Assembly (NCBI RefSeq): GCF_018437505.1
Contig: NZ_CP072467.1
Coordinates: 1,860,001-1,924,000 of the forward strand
Length of the DNA stretch: 64,000 nt
From: Spiractinospora alimapuensis
Lineage (GTDB): Bacteria; Actinomycetota; Actinomycetes; Streptosporangiales; Streptosporangiaceae
Direction: 5' to 3'
Shown piece after piece: positions 25,715-33,956 of this stretch. The notes below the pieces were generated by a model that was given only the letters and a program-made list of their open reading frames with translations, was not told the origin of the DNA and ran no database searches. How positions within the stretch are numbered: position 1 is the stretch's first letter; each line of letters opens with the position of its first letter. The position numbers and the translations under genes are program-made.

Positions 25715-25783
25715 TCCGCGCGTCGAAGATCTCGCCCACCATGAACGCGCGTCTTCAATCACCAGAGAAGGGATGGCGCACCC

Positions 25784-26686
25784 ATGCGTTCCAGCGCCTC
25801 TGCGGTAACAGTGATCGGCTTGGGGCCGATGGGGCAGGCGATCACTCGACGCCTCCTGGACGGGGAGTATCGGGTCACGCTGTGGAACCGGAGTCCGCGT
25901 CGCGCTGACCCGTTCGTCGCCGACGGCGCGGTCCTCGCGGCGACGCCGGCCGAGGCGCTGGCGGCCAGTGAGCTGGTCATCCTGAGCTTGACCGACTATC
26001 GGGCGATGTATGACATCCTCGCGGGGTCGGAGAGCTCTCTCGACGGTCGCGCTGTCGTGAACCTGAGCTCGGACACGCCCGACCGCACTCGCGAGGCGGC
26101 TCGCTGGGCGACGCACCACGGGGCTACGTTCCTGACCGGTGGGGTGATGGCGAGCGCGCCCACGGTCGGGACCGACGAGGCCTTTGTCTACTACAGCGGG
26201 CCGCGTCACGTCCTGGATCAGCACCGCGTCGCGCTGGCACGGATCGGAACTCCGCGCTATCTCGGTGCGGACCCCGGTCTCGCCCAGCTCATGTACCAGG
26301 CACATCTCGACGTGTTCCTGTCCACCATCGCGGCGCTCACACACGCCACGGCATTGATGGGCACCGCTGGTTTCTCCGCCACCGACGCGCTCGCGGAGCT
26401 GGTCGAGACGGTTCGAGGGGTTCCCTTCGTGTTCGGCGACGGGACCGGATCGCCGGGTGCCATGTTCGATTCCGGAGAGCACCCGGGCGACCTGAGCACC
26501 GTGACCATGATGGCGGCCTCCGCCGATCACGTCCTCGCCGCGAGCGAGTCCGCCGGAATCGACACCGTGCTCCCGAAGGCGATCCATACGCACTACCGGA
26601 ACACGATCGCCGACGGATTCGGCGCCGACAACTGGACGAGGATCATCGACCGGATCCGCTCTCCCGGGGGCGTAGGACGTCAGTGA
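25784..26686 (+). CDS. NAD(P)-dependent imine reductase/beta-hydroxyacid dehydrogenase family
   Basis: 300 residues. N-terminal Rossmann domain with VTVIGLGPMGQAITRRLLDG and NADP-type NRSPRRAD; the linker GGVMASAPTVGTDEAFVYYSG matches the imine reductase (IRED) version of the family rather than classic 6-phosphogluconate-type dehydrogenases; an all-helical C-terminal dimer domain follows. IREDs reduce cyclic imines and iminium ions; natural substrates are mostly unknown. Its 3' end overlaps the convergent TetR gene by 44 bp. AAGGGA lies about ten bases before the ATG. Confidence 0.85.
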   Translation: MRSSASAVTVIGLGPMGQAITRRLLDGEYRVTLWNRSPRRADPFVADGAVLAATPAEALAASELVILSLTDYRAMYDILAGSESSLDGRAVVNLSSDTPDRTREAARWATHHGATFLTGGVMASAPTVGTDEAFVYYSGPRHVLDQHRVALARIGTPRYLGADPGLAQLMYQAHLDVFLSTIAALTHATALMGTAGFSATDALAELVETVRGVPFVFGDGTGSPGAMFDSGEHPGDLSTVTMMAASADHVLAASESAGIDTVLPKAIHTHYRNTIADGFGADNWTRIIDRIRSPGGVGRQ

Positions 26687-27245
26687 TGGCGCTGGACAGT
26701 TGTGCGGCCTCGTGGCCGGACATGGGTGCGCCGGACACGAGCCACCGGTAGACGAGAGGGCCGATCAGGAGGTCCCGGACGAGGGCAGGAGAGAGGTCGG
26801 CCCGCACCGAGCCGGAGCGGGTGCCCGCTTCGACCATGTCCATGATCGCGCCCAGTCGGGGGGCGAGATAGCGCTCCCGCAGCATCGAGGCGAGCGTGGG
26901 ATTGGCCGCGCTCGCGGCGAGGACCGCGACCGTGGCCCCGCCCATGGCCGAGGTTCCGAGGTCGTCGATGGTGCGGCGAACCGTGCGGGTGATCTCGGTC
27001 AGCGTGGCGCCGTCCGTGTCCGGGACGATGATGGGCACCGAGGCGTCGAGCGCGTCCACCACGAGGGCCTCCTTGCTGGCGGCACGCCGATACACCGTGG
27101 GTCTGCTCACGCCGGCCCGGCCTGCCACACCCTCGATGGTGAGCCCCGCGAACCCGACCTCCACGAGGATCTCCAGAGTCGCGGCGACGATCGCGTCGTT
27201 GGTGCGTTCGAGCCGGGGTCTTCCACGCGGCCGTTCACCTGTCAT
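26643..27245 (-). CDS. TetR family transcriptional regulator
   Basis: 200-residue repressor. N-terminal RGRPRLERTNDAIVAATLEI and HTH LTIEGVAGRAGVSRPTVYRRAASKEAL; the C-terminal domain is of the TetR_C_11-like type (GSVRADLSPALVRDLLIGPL). ATG 27245 with GGGAGG eight bases upstream. Divergent from the HXXEE gene, with a dyad covering that gene's promoter and start; convergent and 44-bp overlapping with the IRED gene. Confidence 0.92.
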   Translation of the reverse strand: MTGERPRGRPRLERTNDAIVAATLEILVEVGFAGLTIEGVAGRAGVSRPTVYRRAASKEALVVDALDASVPIIVPDTDGATLTEITRTVRRTIDDLGTSAMGGATVAVLAASAANPTLASMLRERYLAPRLGAIMDMVEAGTRSGSVRADLSPALVRDLLIGPLVYRWLVSGAPMSGHEAAQLSSAITDVLRPRESGSGR

Positions 27246-27285
27246 CGCTTGACCTCCCGCTCCCCCAAAGGACCGACTTCGCGCC

Positions 27286-27312
27286 TATTATGTTTACATG
27301 ACGACACGTAAA
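27286..27312 (+). promoter_or_regulatory. Leaderless promoter and overlapping TetR operator of the HXXEE gene
   Basis: TATTAT (27286-27291) lies six bases before the ATG at 27298. Overlapping it is an inverted repeat 27293-27312 (TTTACATG / CACGTAAA, one mismatch, 4-bp centre). Occupancy would block RNA polymerase at the start point. Confidence 0.6.
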
Positions 27313-27792
27313 TCAAATCTGCCGTGGACCGTGACCTGGGGCCTGTTGGCGGCGTGGGTGGTGCACGACGTGGAGGAACTCGCCACGATGGCGCGGTTCA
27401 CCCAGCGGGACGACGTCCCTCTCCCCGAACTCGACCAGGCGCACGTAAACACGGCCATTGGCCTGATGGCAGGGGTGGTCACCGCGGCGTCGGCGGCCGG
27501 AGCCCGGACCGGCGGAAGATCGCCGTTCTTCCAGACCGTGCTCGTGGGTTTCGGCCTGCACTCCCTGACGCACGTCGCCCAAGCGGTGGCGCTGCGACGC
27601 TACACCCCGGGGCTGGTGACCGCTCCCCTCGTGGTCGCCCCCTACTCCTACTGGGCGTGGCGCCAGCTACGGAAACGGAACCTTCCCACCCGAACGAGCG
27701 CGGCGTCGTTCGCCTGGTTCCCCGTGGTGGCCGGCGGCGTCCACCTCGCCGCGGCCGCGATCACCAAGGCACGCGAGCGCCGGGACACGTGA
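27298..27792 (+). CDS. HXXEE domain-containing membrane protein
   Basis: 164 residues with about four to five hydrophobic helices. The signature His-x-x-Glu-Glu is His23-Asp-Val-Glu26-Glu27, and a second His-containing helix follows (GFGLHSLTHVAQAV), matching the HXXEE family, proposed to be membrane-embedded metal-dependent enzymes. Biochemical role unknown. The gene is leaderless and its start is covered by a dyad, so the divergent TetR protein is the probable repressor. Confidence 0.87.
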   Translation: MTTRKSNLPWTVTWGLLAAWVVHDVEELATMARFTQRDDVPLPELDQAHVNTAIGLMAGVVTAASAAGARTGGRSPFFQTVLVGFGLHSLTHVAQAVALRRYTPGLVTAPLVVAPYSYWAWRQLRKRNLPTRTSAASFAWFPVVAGGVHLAAAAITKARERRDT

Positions 27793-27972
27793 CCGCCTCA
27801 CGGTTGGGTGACCCCGGCCGACACCCGCCCGGTTGGTTCGGGCGGGGCCGGGCGCGGCACGGCGGATCGGGGAACAAAACAGTGGACCGTCCACCGGGAC
27901 ACGGTGGATGCTGGCGAGACCCGTGTCGCCGGTTCCCGCCAGGATGGACCGGCCGGACGAGAGGAACACGGC

Positions 27973-28782
27973 ATGGTGATCTGTCAGACCTGCGGCGTCG
28001 AGCACTCCACCCCTGTCGAGGTGTGCGCGATCTGCGCGGACGAACGGCAGTGGGTACCCGCGACCGGACAGCACTGGGCCACCCTGGAGACGCTCACGAC
28101 GGCGGGGCACCGCGTCGAGGTGGCGGAGCTGGAGCCGAACCTGTTCGGCGTCACGGTCGCTCCGAAGATCGGCATCGGCCAACAGGGCCTGCTGGTCCGC
28201 ACCCCCGACGGCAACCTGCTGTGGGACGTCGTGGGATACGTGGACGACCACGCGGTGGCACAGATCCGAGAACTCGGCGGGATCAGCGCGATCGCGGCGA
28301 GCCACCCACACATGTTCGGCACCCAGGTCGAGTGGAGCCGGGCGTTCGGTGGGGTACCGGTCTACGTCGCCGCAGCCGACATGGGGTGGGTGGCCCGCCC
28401 GGACCCCGTGATCCGGCCCTGGTCCGGGGCGTTCGAGGTGTTGCCTGGCGTCACGATGGTGCAGGTAGGAGGACACTTCCCTGGCAGCGGCGTGGTGCAC
28501 TGGAGTGAGGGTGCCGACGGCGCGGGAGTGCTGCTGGCCTCGGACTCGATCCAGGCCAACCCGGACCGCTCCTCAGTGACGTTCATGCGCAGCTATCCCA
28601 ACCGGATCCCGCTGTCCCCCGGTGTGGTGGATCGGATCCTGCGCACCATCGACGCCTACGCCTACGGTCGGCTCTACGACAACCTCGCCAAGACGATCGA
28701 CGGCGACGCCAAGACCATCGTTGACCAATCAGGCCAGCGCTACATCAGGTGGACGCGCGGCGACTTCGACCACCTGACCTGA
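27973..28782 (+). CDS. Metallo-beta-lactamase-fold hydrolase with N-terminal zinc ribbon
   Basis: 269 residues. The first 25 residues hold CxxC (Cys4, Cys7) and CxxC (Cys18, Cys21), a zinc-ribbon-like knot. A metallo-beta-lactamase-type domain follows: GLLVRTPDGNLLWDVVGYVD, SHPHMFGTQVEW in place of HxHxDH, GGHFPGSGVVHW and LLASDS. The metal motif SHPHMFG is the variant seen in a subgroup of these proteins, so metal ligation is partly non-canonical. GAGGAA lies seven bases before the ATG. Substrate unknown; the gene stands alone after the HXXEE gene. Confidence 0.85.
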   Translation: MVICQTCGVEHSTPVEVCAICADERQWVPATGQHWATLETLTTAGHRVEVAELEPNLFGVTVAPKIGIGQQGLLVRTPDGNLLWDVVGYVDDHAVAQIRELGGISAIAASHPHMFGTQVEWSRAFGGVPVYVAAADMGWVARPDPVIRPWSGAFEVLPGVTMVQVGGHFPGSGVVHWSEGADGAGVLLASDSIQANPDRSSVTFMRSYPNRIPLSPGVVDRILRTIDAYAYGRLYDNLAKTIDGDAKTIVDQSGQRYIRWTRGDFDHLT

Positions 28783-28840
28783 ACCAACTCGGGGGCTCGG
28801 CCCCGGTCCCTCCGCGATCCCCGCTTCCGTGCGCTCCGAG

Positions 28841-30505
28841 TCACACCCCGACCGTCGCCGCCGCGTCCCGTTCGCGCGCCGTGTGCGAACGGGCGTGGGC
28901 GACCGCGGCCGGGAGGTCGGTGAACAGGTGGTTCTGGTGACGCAGGGCGTCCAGGGTTCCCACCCGGTGAAGCAACGCGGCGTGGCCGTCCCGCACTCCC
29001 TTGATCAGGACGGTCACACCGCGGGCCTCACAGCGTTGGACGATCTCGGCCAGGGCGCGTGCTCCGGTCGCGTCGAGAAGTTGGACCCGCGACATCCGCA
29101 GGATCACCACCGAGACACTGTCCACGTCGGTGACCACTTCCTGGATCCGGTCCGCCGGCGCGAAGAACAACGGGCCGTCCAGACGCAGCAACGCGATGCG
29201 GTCGTCGTCGGGTCGCGGCGCGCCCGGGAGTTCCTCGCGTTCGACCGTGCTCGACCGGGCCAGCCCGCGCAGCGCGAACACGCCGGCGACGAGCAGCCCG
29301 ATCATCACGGCGATGATGAGGTCCACCGAGACGGTGATGATGGCGGTGACGACGAAGGCGGTCGCGTCGGCACGAGTGGAGCGCAGGATGGACCACGCCG
29401 TACGGAGATCGATCATGCGGATCGCGGTCACCATCAACACGCCGGAGAGGGCGGCGAGGGGGATATGGCCGACCGGGCCGGCGACGGCCATCACGATGAC
29501 GAGAAGGATCACCGCGTGGCTCGCGGCGGCCAACCGTGTCCGGGCCCCCGACCGCACGCCCACCGCCGTGCGGGCGATCGCACCGGTCGCGGGCATTCCG
29601 CCGAACAGGCCCGCGGCGACGGACGCCATTCCCTGGCCCACGAGCTCCCGGTCAGGGTCGTAACGGCCGGTGTCAGCCATGGACGCGGCCACCCGTGCCG
29701 AGAGCAGTGACTCGATACCGGCGAGGGCCGCGACGGTGACCGCGGGCAAGAGCAGGCTGATCAGCACGGCCTGGTCGAAGAGCGGGAGATGGGGCGCGGG
29801 CAGTTCGCCGGGGAGCTCCCCGATCACGGCGAGCGGGGTGGGGAGAACAAGGGCCAGCCCACTGACGATGGCGATCCCGAGCAGGGAGCCGGGGATGGCA
29901 CGGTGGAGCCGGGGCAGCAGCACCATGCAGGCCGCGACGATGACGACGGCTCCCAGGGCCCACACCAGGTAGCGGCGGTCCGCGTCGGCGAGTGACCGCG
30001 CGGCCGTGACGACGACGTTGGTGTGGCCGGCGCCGTTATCCTCCGCTCCGCTCAGGGCGGGCACCTGCTGCAGGAAGATGATCACGCCGATCCCGAGGGT
30101 GAAGCCCTCGATCACCGGCCACGGAATGAACGAAACCGAGCGTCCCAGCCGGAGCACCCCGGCCAGGAGCACGATCGCGCCCGCGAGGACGGACACGAGG
30201 GCGACCGCCGCGACGCCGTGGGTGGCCACGATCGGGGCCAACACCACGACCATTGCGCCGGTGGGGCCCGAGACCTGCACGTTGGAGCCACCGAACACGG
30301 CAGCGACGACACCGGCGACGATCGCCGTGATCAGGCCGGCCTCGGCGCCCGCGCCGGAGGAGATACCGAAGCCGAGCGCCAGTGGGAGCGCGACGATGGC
30401 GACGGTCAGGCCGGCGAGCAGGTCGGACCGCCAGGTGCGGCGCAATCCGTGGTAGTCGCGGCGCCGCGGGAGGAGATGGAGGAGCTGCGAGGGGATCCGC
30501 TTCAT
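28841..30505 (-). CDS. SulP family anion transporter with C-terminal STAS domain
   Basis: 554 residues. The transmembrane part starts with WRSDLLAGLTVAIVALPLAL and contains the SLC26/SulP signature GPTGAMVVVLAPIVATHG and GMASVAAGLFGGMPATGAIARTA (kept here as landmarks GMASV...GAIART). The C-terminal about 110 residues form a cytosolic STAS domain (LDGPLFFAPADRI, ILRMSRVQLLDATGA). Substrate could be sulfate, bicarbonate or another anion. The start overlaps the stop of the ArsR gene (TGATG), so both are translated from one mRNA under ArsR control. Confidence 0.93.
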   Translation of the reverse strand: MKRIPSQLLHLLPRRRDYHGLRRTWRSDLLAGLTVAIVALPLALGFGISSGAGAEAGLITAIVAGVVAAVFGGSNVQVSGPTGAMVVVLAPIVATHGVAAVALVSVLAGAIVLLAGVLRLGRSVSFIPWPVIEGFTLGIGVIIFLQQVPALSGAEDNGAGHTNVVVTAARSLADADRRYLVWALGAVVIVAACMVLLPRLHRAIPGSLLGIAIVSGLALVLPTPLAVIGELPGELPAPHLPLFDQAVLISLLLPAVTVAALAGIESLLSARVAASMADTGRYDPDRELVGQGMASVAAGLFGGMPATGAIARTAVGVRSGARTRLAAASHAVILLVIVMAVAGPVGHIPLAALSGVLMVTAIRMIDLRTAWSILRSTRADATAFVVTAIITVSVDLIIAVMIGLLVAGVFALRGLARSSTVEREELPGAPRPDDDRIALLRLDGPLFFAPADRIQEVVTDVDSVSVVILRMSRVQLLDATGARALAEIVQRCEARGVTVLIKGVRDGHAALLHRVGTLDALRHQNHLFTDLPAAVAHARSHTARERDAAATVGV

Positions 30506-30864
30506 CAGTCGGCGAGCTCCGGCAGGCCGGACACGTCGGAGAGACGTTCGCCGTCGCTGGCCACCATGCGCACCAGCAGGTGGCGCGCCGCTACCAGGAA
30601 GTCGGCGACCTCCGGCCAGGCGAGCCGGTAGTAGACGTGACTTCCCCGGCGTTCGGAGACCACCAGGCGGTGACGCCGTAGCACGGAGAGGTGCTGCGAC
30701 AGGTGGGACGCCTCGAGCCCGGTGTCGGCCAGTAGCTCGGACACGGTGTGATCCTCACCGTCGGCGAGGATCTCCAGCACCCGCACCCGGAACGGGTGGG
30801 ACAGACCCTTGAACAGTCCCGCTTTCACCTCGTACAGCGGGCGCTCGCTGTGACTGAATGGCAT
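30505..30864 (-). CDS. ArsR family winged-helix repressor
   Basis: 119 residues. wHTH: HTVSELLADTGLEASHLSQH, LSVLRRHRLVVSERRGSHVYY, a classic ArsR layout. No CxC metal motif is seen, so it is probably not an arsenic sensor; it resembles ArsR proteins paired with anion transporters. ATG 30864 is chosen because the domain starts right after; a perfect dyad covers the start codon and TATGAT lies nine bases before it, so the promoter is self-controlled. Co-transcribed with the SulP gene. Confidence 0.92.
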   Translation of the reverse strand: MPFSHSERPLYEVKAGLFKGLSHPFRVRVLEILADGEDHTVSELLADTGLEASHLSQHLSVLRRHRLVVSERRGSHVYYRLAWPEVADFLVAARHLLVRMVASDGERLSDVSGLPELAD

Positions 30865-30878
30865 GATGAAATCATCAT
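30863..30878. promoter_or_regulatory. ArsR autoregulatory operator over the start codon
   Basis: Perfect dyad ATGATGAAATCATCAT (7-bp arms, AA centre) overlapping the ArsR ATG and the minus-strand -10 TATGAT (30879 to 30874). Confidence 0.7.
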
Positions 30879-31064
30879 ATCGCCGAGGCCTCGGTGCCTC
30901 CTCCCCTGGGTTCACCACCAGCCGTCCCACGCCACAGCCCCTGACCTCCGAATCACCGACTACATCGAGACCCGCGTTTCCCTACCTCCACGAGACATGA
31001 GCTTCGACACCACACCCCCTGGCCGTTGGGGCGAACCCGTAGGCGGAGAACACTTGGGGCGACT

Positions 31065-32309
31065 TCACCGTGAGGTGGACGGCATCCTCATCGGCGTCTC
31101 CCCCGGCGGCCGCTCCCGTAGGGATGCCCCGGTGGTCAGGGCCATGGTCAAGAGGACCGCACCGGCGCCCACCGCGACCCAGAAACCGAAGCTGGCACCG
31201 TGAAGGTCGACGAGAGGACCGGCGATGGCCGGCCCGAGAGCGACCCCCAATCCGAGTCCGGCGGTGGACCAGGTGAGGGCTTCCGTGAGGGAACGTGAGG
31301 GCACGTTCTTCTCGATGAGTTGGGCGGCCATGATCATCGTCGGCGCGAAGAACAGTCCGGCTACAAAGACCGTGGCGGACAACACGGCGATGTCACCGAC
31401 AATGAGCAGCGGAATCGTCGCCAACGCCGTTGCGGACATGCCCACGCGCAGCAGCCCACCGATGGGGCGGGTCAGCGTCCGGCTGCCGAAGACGAAGCCC
31501 GAGAGGCAGGAGCCCACTGCGTAGACGGAGAGGACAACACTGGCGAGCGCGACGTTGCCCTGATGCTCAGCGAAGGCAACCGAGACGACGTCGACCGTTC
31601 CGATGATGACTCCCAACGCGACCATGACTACGACGACGGTGCGCACGGTTCGGTCCGTCAAAGTACTGAGCACGCCGGTCGCACGCCGCGTGAGGAGTGA
31701 CTCCGACTTCGACACGGCGACAGGAGGCTCCGTTCCGCGTTGTGTCACCAGCCACAGGGCACCAAGAAGTAGGAGGAGCCCCGCCAGGATCGGCCCAGCC
31801 TGGGGGAAGAGCATCACGCTGAGGCCGATCGAGACTGGCGGCCCCACGATGAAGCACACCTCGTCCACGACGGTCTCCCAGGAGTACGCCGTGTGAACGT
31901 CGTCGGACTCCTTGAGGAGATAGCTCCACCGCGACCGCACCAGCGCCGGCGCACTGGGGGTGACTCCCGCCAACGCGGCGAACGCCAAAAGCAGACTCTC
32001 GTGGCCGCCCAGCGCGGAGGATGTTAACAGCGCTAGCAGTCCCAGCGAGCTGACCACGGCGACCGGCAGGACGACGCGACGCTGACCATAGCGGTCGACC
32101 AACCGGGCTACCTGCGGCGTCACTAACGCAGTGACGAGCGCGTAGACCCCGGCGACCGTTCCAGCGAGGGCATAGCTCCCGTGTGTCGTCGCGATCATCG
32201 TGATCACGCCGACTCCCACCATCGAAAGGGGCATCCGCGCCAACACTCCGGCCGTTGTCATCGGCACTGTTCCCCGACGCGCGAAGAGTCGCGCGTACCG
32301 CCCCATCAT
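31065..32309 (-). CDS. MFS transporter (drug efflux type)
   Basis: 414 residues with about twelve hydrophobic helices; motif A-like loop RLVDRYGQRR between helices 2 and 3 and a mirrored loop GSRTLTRPIGG in the second half. The overall pattern resembles small actinobacterial MFS exporters. ATG 32309 has GGAG six bases upstream; the frame runs to 32372 but would cross the operator. Divergent from a TetR gene with two matching dyads between them, which argues for ligand-induced efflux. Substrate unknown. Confidence 0.9.
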   Translation of the reverse strand: MMGRYARLFARRGTVPMTTAGVLARMPLSMVGVGVITMIATTHGSYALAGTVAGVYALVTALVTPQVARLVDRYGQRRVVLPVAVVSSLGLLALLTSSALGGHESLLLAFAALAGVTPSAPALVRSRWSYLLKESDDVHTAYSWETVVDEVCFIVGPPVSIGLSVMLFPQAGPILAGLLLLLGALWLVTQRGTEPPVAVSKSESLLTRRATGVLSTLTDRTVRTVVVVMVALGVIIGTVDVVSVAFAEHQGNVALASVVLSVYAVGSCLSGFVFGSRTLTRPIGGLLRVGMSATALATIPLLIVGDIAVLSATVFVAGLFFAPTMIMAAQLIEKNVPSRSLTEALTWSTAGLGLGVALGPAIAGPLVDLHGASFGFWVAVGAGAVLLTMALTTGASLRERPPGETPMRMPSTSR

Positions 32310-32331
32310 GCTGTCTCCTCTGCTTGATTCA

Positions 32332-32354
32332 TTGACATACGCGACGTATGTCAA
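32332..32354. promoter_or_regulatory. TetR operator 1 (MFS side)
   Basis: Perfect dyad: 10-bp arms TTGACATACG / CGTATGTCAA around CGA, just upstream of the MFS ribosome-binding site. Shares the core CATACGC-CGTATG with operator 2. Confidence 0.75.
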
Positions 32355-32369
32355 TGGGACGGTAATTCG

Positions 32370-32384
32370 CATACGCCGCGTATG
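32370..32384. promoter_or_regulatory. TetR operator 2 (TetR side)
   Basis: Perfect dyad CATACGCCGCGTATG, followed by TCAATT, 28 bp before the TetR start; copy of the dyad 38 bp upstream. Confidence 0.75.
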
Positions 32385-32411
32385 TCAATTAGGTTTGGTG
32401 TGGGAGGTGTC

Positions 32412-33011
32412 ATGCGACGACGCACACGGACACAGATGCTGGACGAGACACACACCCGACTGGTCGAGGCCGGTCGACGCTTCTTCGGCAGCGCTGGGTA
32501 CGCCGCGACTTCCATGGATGACCTCACGGCATCCGTGGATCTGACACGGGGCGCCCTCTACCACCACTTCGGAGGCAAGAGCGGGCTTCTCTCCGCCGTC
32601 GTCACATCCGTGGACACCGAGATCGACGCCCGACTGGCGGCGATCTCGGCTGCCGAACCCGACCCCCTCACCGCCCTACGACTGCGCTGTGAGGCCTACA
32701 TTCGCCTCACCCAGACGCCCGACGTCCAGCAGATCCTCTTCAACGACGCTCCCGCCGTGCTGCCCGCCGCCGTCCAAACCTCCACAGCGGCATGCGTTCA
32801 TTCGATCGCCGTGTTCACCGAACAAGCCCAGGCCGCGGGCCTGGTGAACTCCGAGCCCTCAGCCCTGGCACTCGCCGTTCTCATCAACGGAGCGGCCGTG
32901 GACGCCTCTCGCTGGGTGGCCGACGCGGAGGAAGCCGACCGCACCACGCGTGAACACGACGCGATCAACGGCATACGGCTACTGATCGAATCACTGCGTC
33001 TGCCCCAGTGA
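32412..33011 (+). CDS. TetR family repressor of the divergent MFS gene
   Basis: 199 residues. HTH: GRRFFGSAGYAATSMDDLTA, VDLTRGALYHHFGGKSGLL; C-terminal helical effector domain with PAVLPAAVQ and ALAVLINGAAVDASRWV. ATG 32412 has GGAGG four to five bases upstream; an ATG at 32382 lies inside operator 2 and is rejected. Controls itself and the divergent MFS exporter through the two dyads. Confidence 0.93.
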   Translation: MRRRTRTQMLDETHTRLVEAGRRFFGSAGYAATSMDDLTASVDLTRGALYHHFGGKSGLLSAVVTSVDTEIDARLAAISAAEPDPLTALRLRCEAYIRLTQTPDVQQILFNDAPAVLPAAVQTSTAACVHSIAVFTEQAQAAGLVNSEPSALALAVLINGAAVDASRWVADAEEADRTTREHDAINGIRLLIESLRLPQ

Positions 33012-33061
33012 GCCGACGCCGCAGCGAGCCGGACGAGGCGACCCCCGTCCCCACAGCGGTC

Positions 33062-33089
33062 GGCCCGTGTCAACGGGTCACGATTTTTT
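33062..33089 (+). terminator. Rho-independent terminator after the TetR gene
   Basis: GGCCCGT-GTCA-ACGGGTC hairpin (one wobble) followed by ACGATTTTTT; one of the few U-tract terminators in this window. Confidence 0.65.
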
Positions 33090-33956
33090 CGGGACTCACG
33101 AATTGCGCTCGGTGTGATACGTACCGAGCAATTCCGGCGACCGGGAGAAATGCTTTCAGCGGCCCCAGACAATACATCGACCGAACAGAATTCTCATCGT
33201 ATTCAGACTCGAAGAATCCACGAATCACCCTGCCCACGCATTCCACGCTCCAGCCCTCGACGGGATAGATCACCCCCCTGTCGCCTCCGTGAACCCAATG
33301 AGCAACCATCGCTTTGACCTGGAACGAAGCGACCTCACCCCGGCGGCCACAGCGCCCACGACACCCTGGCGTGGATGTCGCGCCAACTCCCGGCCAGCAG
33401 GAAACCATCGCGGGAAATGAGCACCGCACACCGAGGAGGCCAGCGCTCACCAGCTTCATTGCTCCATGCTCGGATATCGCACCTGACACCACACCGCTCC
33501 CCTCAGAGTCCGGAGCAGGCGATATCGCGGGCCAGTCTCCGATTCGCCATCAGCCGCGATTGGTCACGCGGCTCAGAGTGTCCACGACAACACGCGCGGC
33601 GACTAGGCGCGCACTGGCTCAACTTCCTCGAGGGCCGCGACGAAGTTCTCCAGGCGACAGCGGGAGCCAGCCACTGCGTTGACCCGCCACCTGACGGCTA
33701 ACCACCGAAGATCAAAACCCAGAAAACGGACATTAACACCATCAGCAACACCCGCCACTCACATCAAGATCAACTTTCTCGAACCGGAAAACGATCATTG
33801 TTGACCGATGGCTGTTTTTCCCCAGGCCCCGGGCACACCCTTACACCACTATGCCGGATTCGCTACGATGCGCCGTAGGCCCAATTACTGACCAGTCACT
33901 CAGCAATAACCGAAACAGATCAACCGCCTCACTCTGCCCCCAGGAGACCAAGCGCA
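33090..33956. other. Long low-GC intergenic region before the Tad pilus locus
   Basis: Nearly 870 bp with noticeably lower GC than its surroundings and no frame with coding character; short open frames on both strands (for example 33070-33492 minus) have no recognisable domain or ribosome-binding site. It probably carries the promoter and regulatory sites of the pilus operon and perhaps decayed sequence or a small RNA; AGGAG at 33942-33946 is the ribosome-binding site for the next gene. Confidence 0.5.

Noticed and set aside
27324-28508. 394-residue open frame overlapping the HXXEE and metallo-hydrolase genes
   Set aside because: Alternative frame of two well-supported genes; Arg/Pro/Gly-rich without motifs.
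33070-33492. 140-residue minus-strand frame in the gap before the pilus locus
   Set aside because: No ribosome-binding site, no recognisable domain, and composition unlike neighbouring genes.
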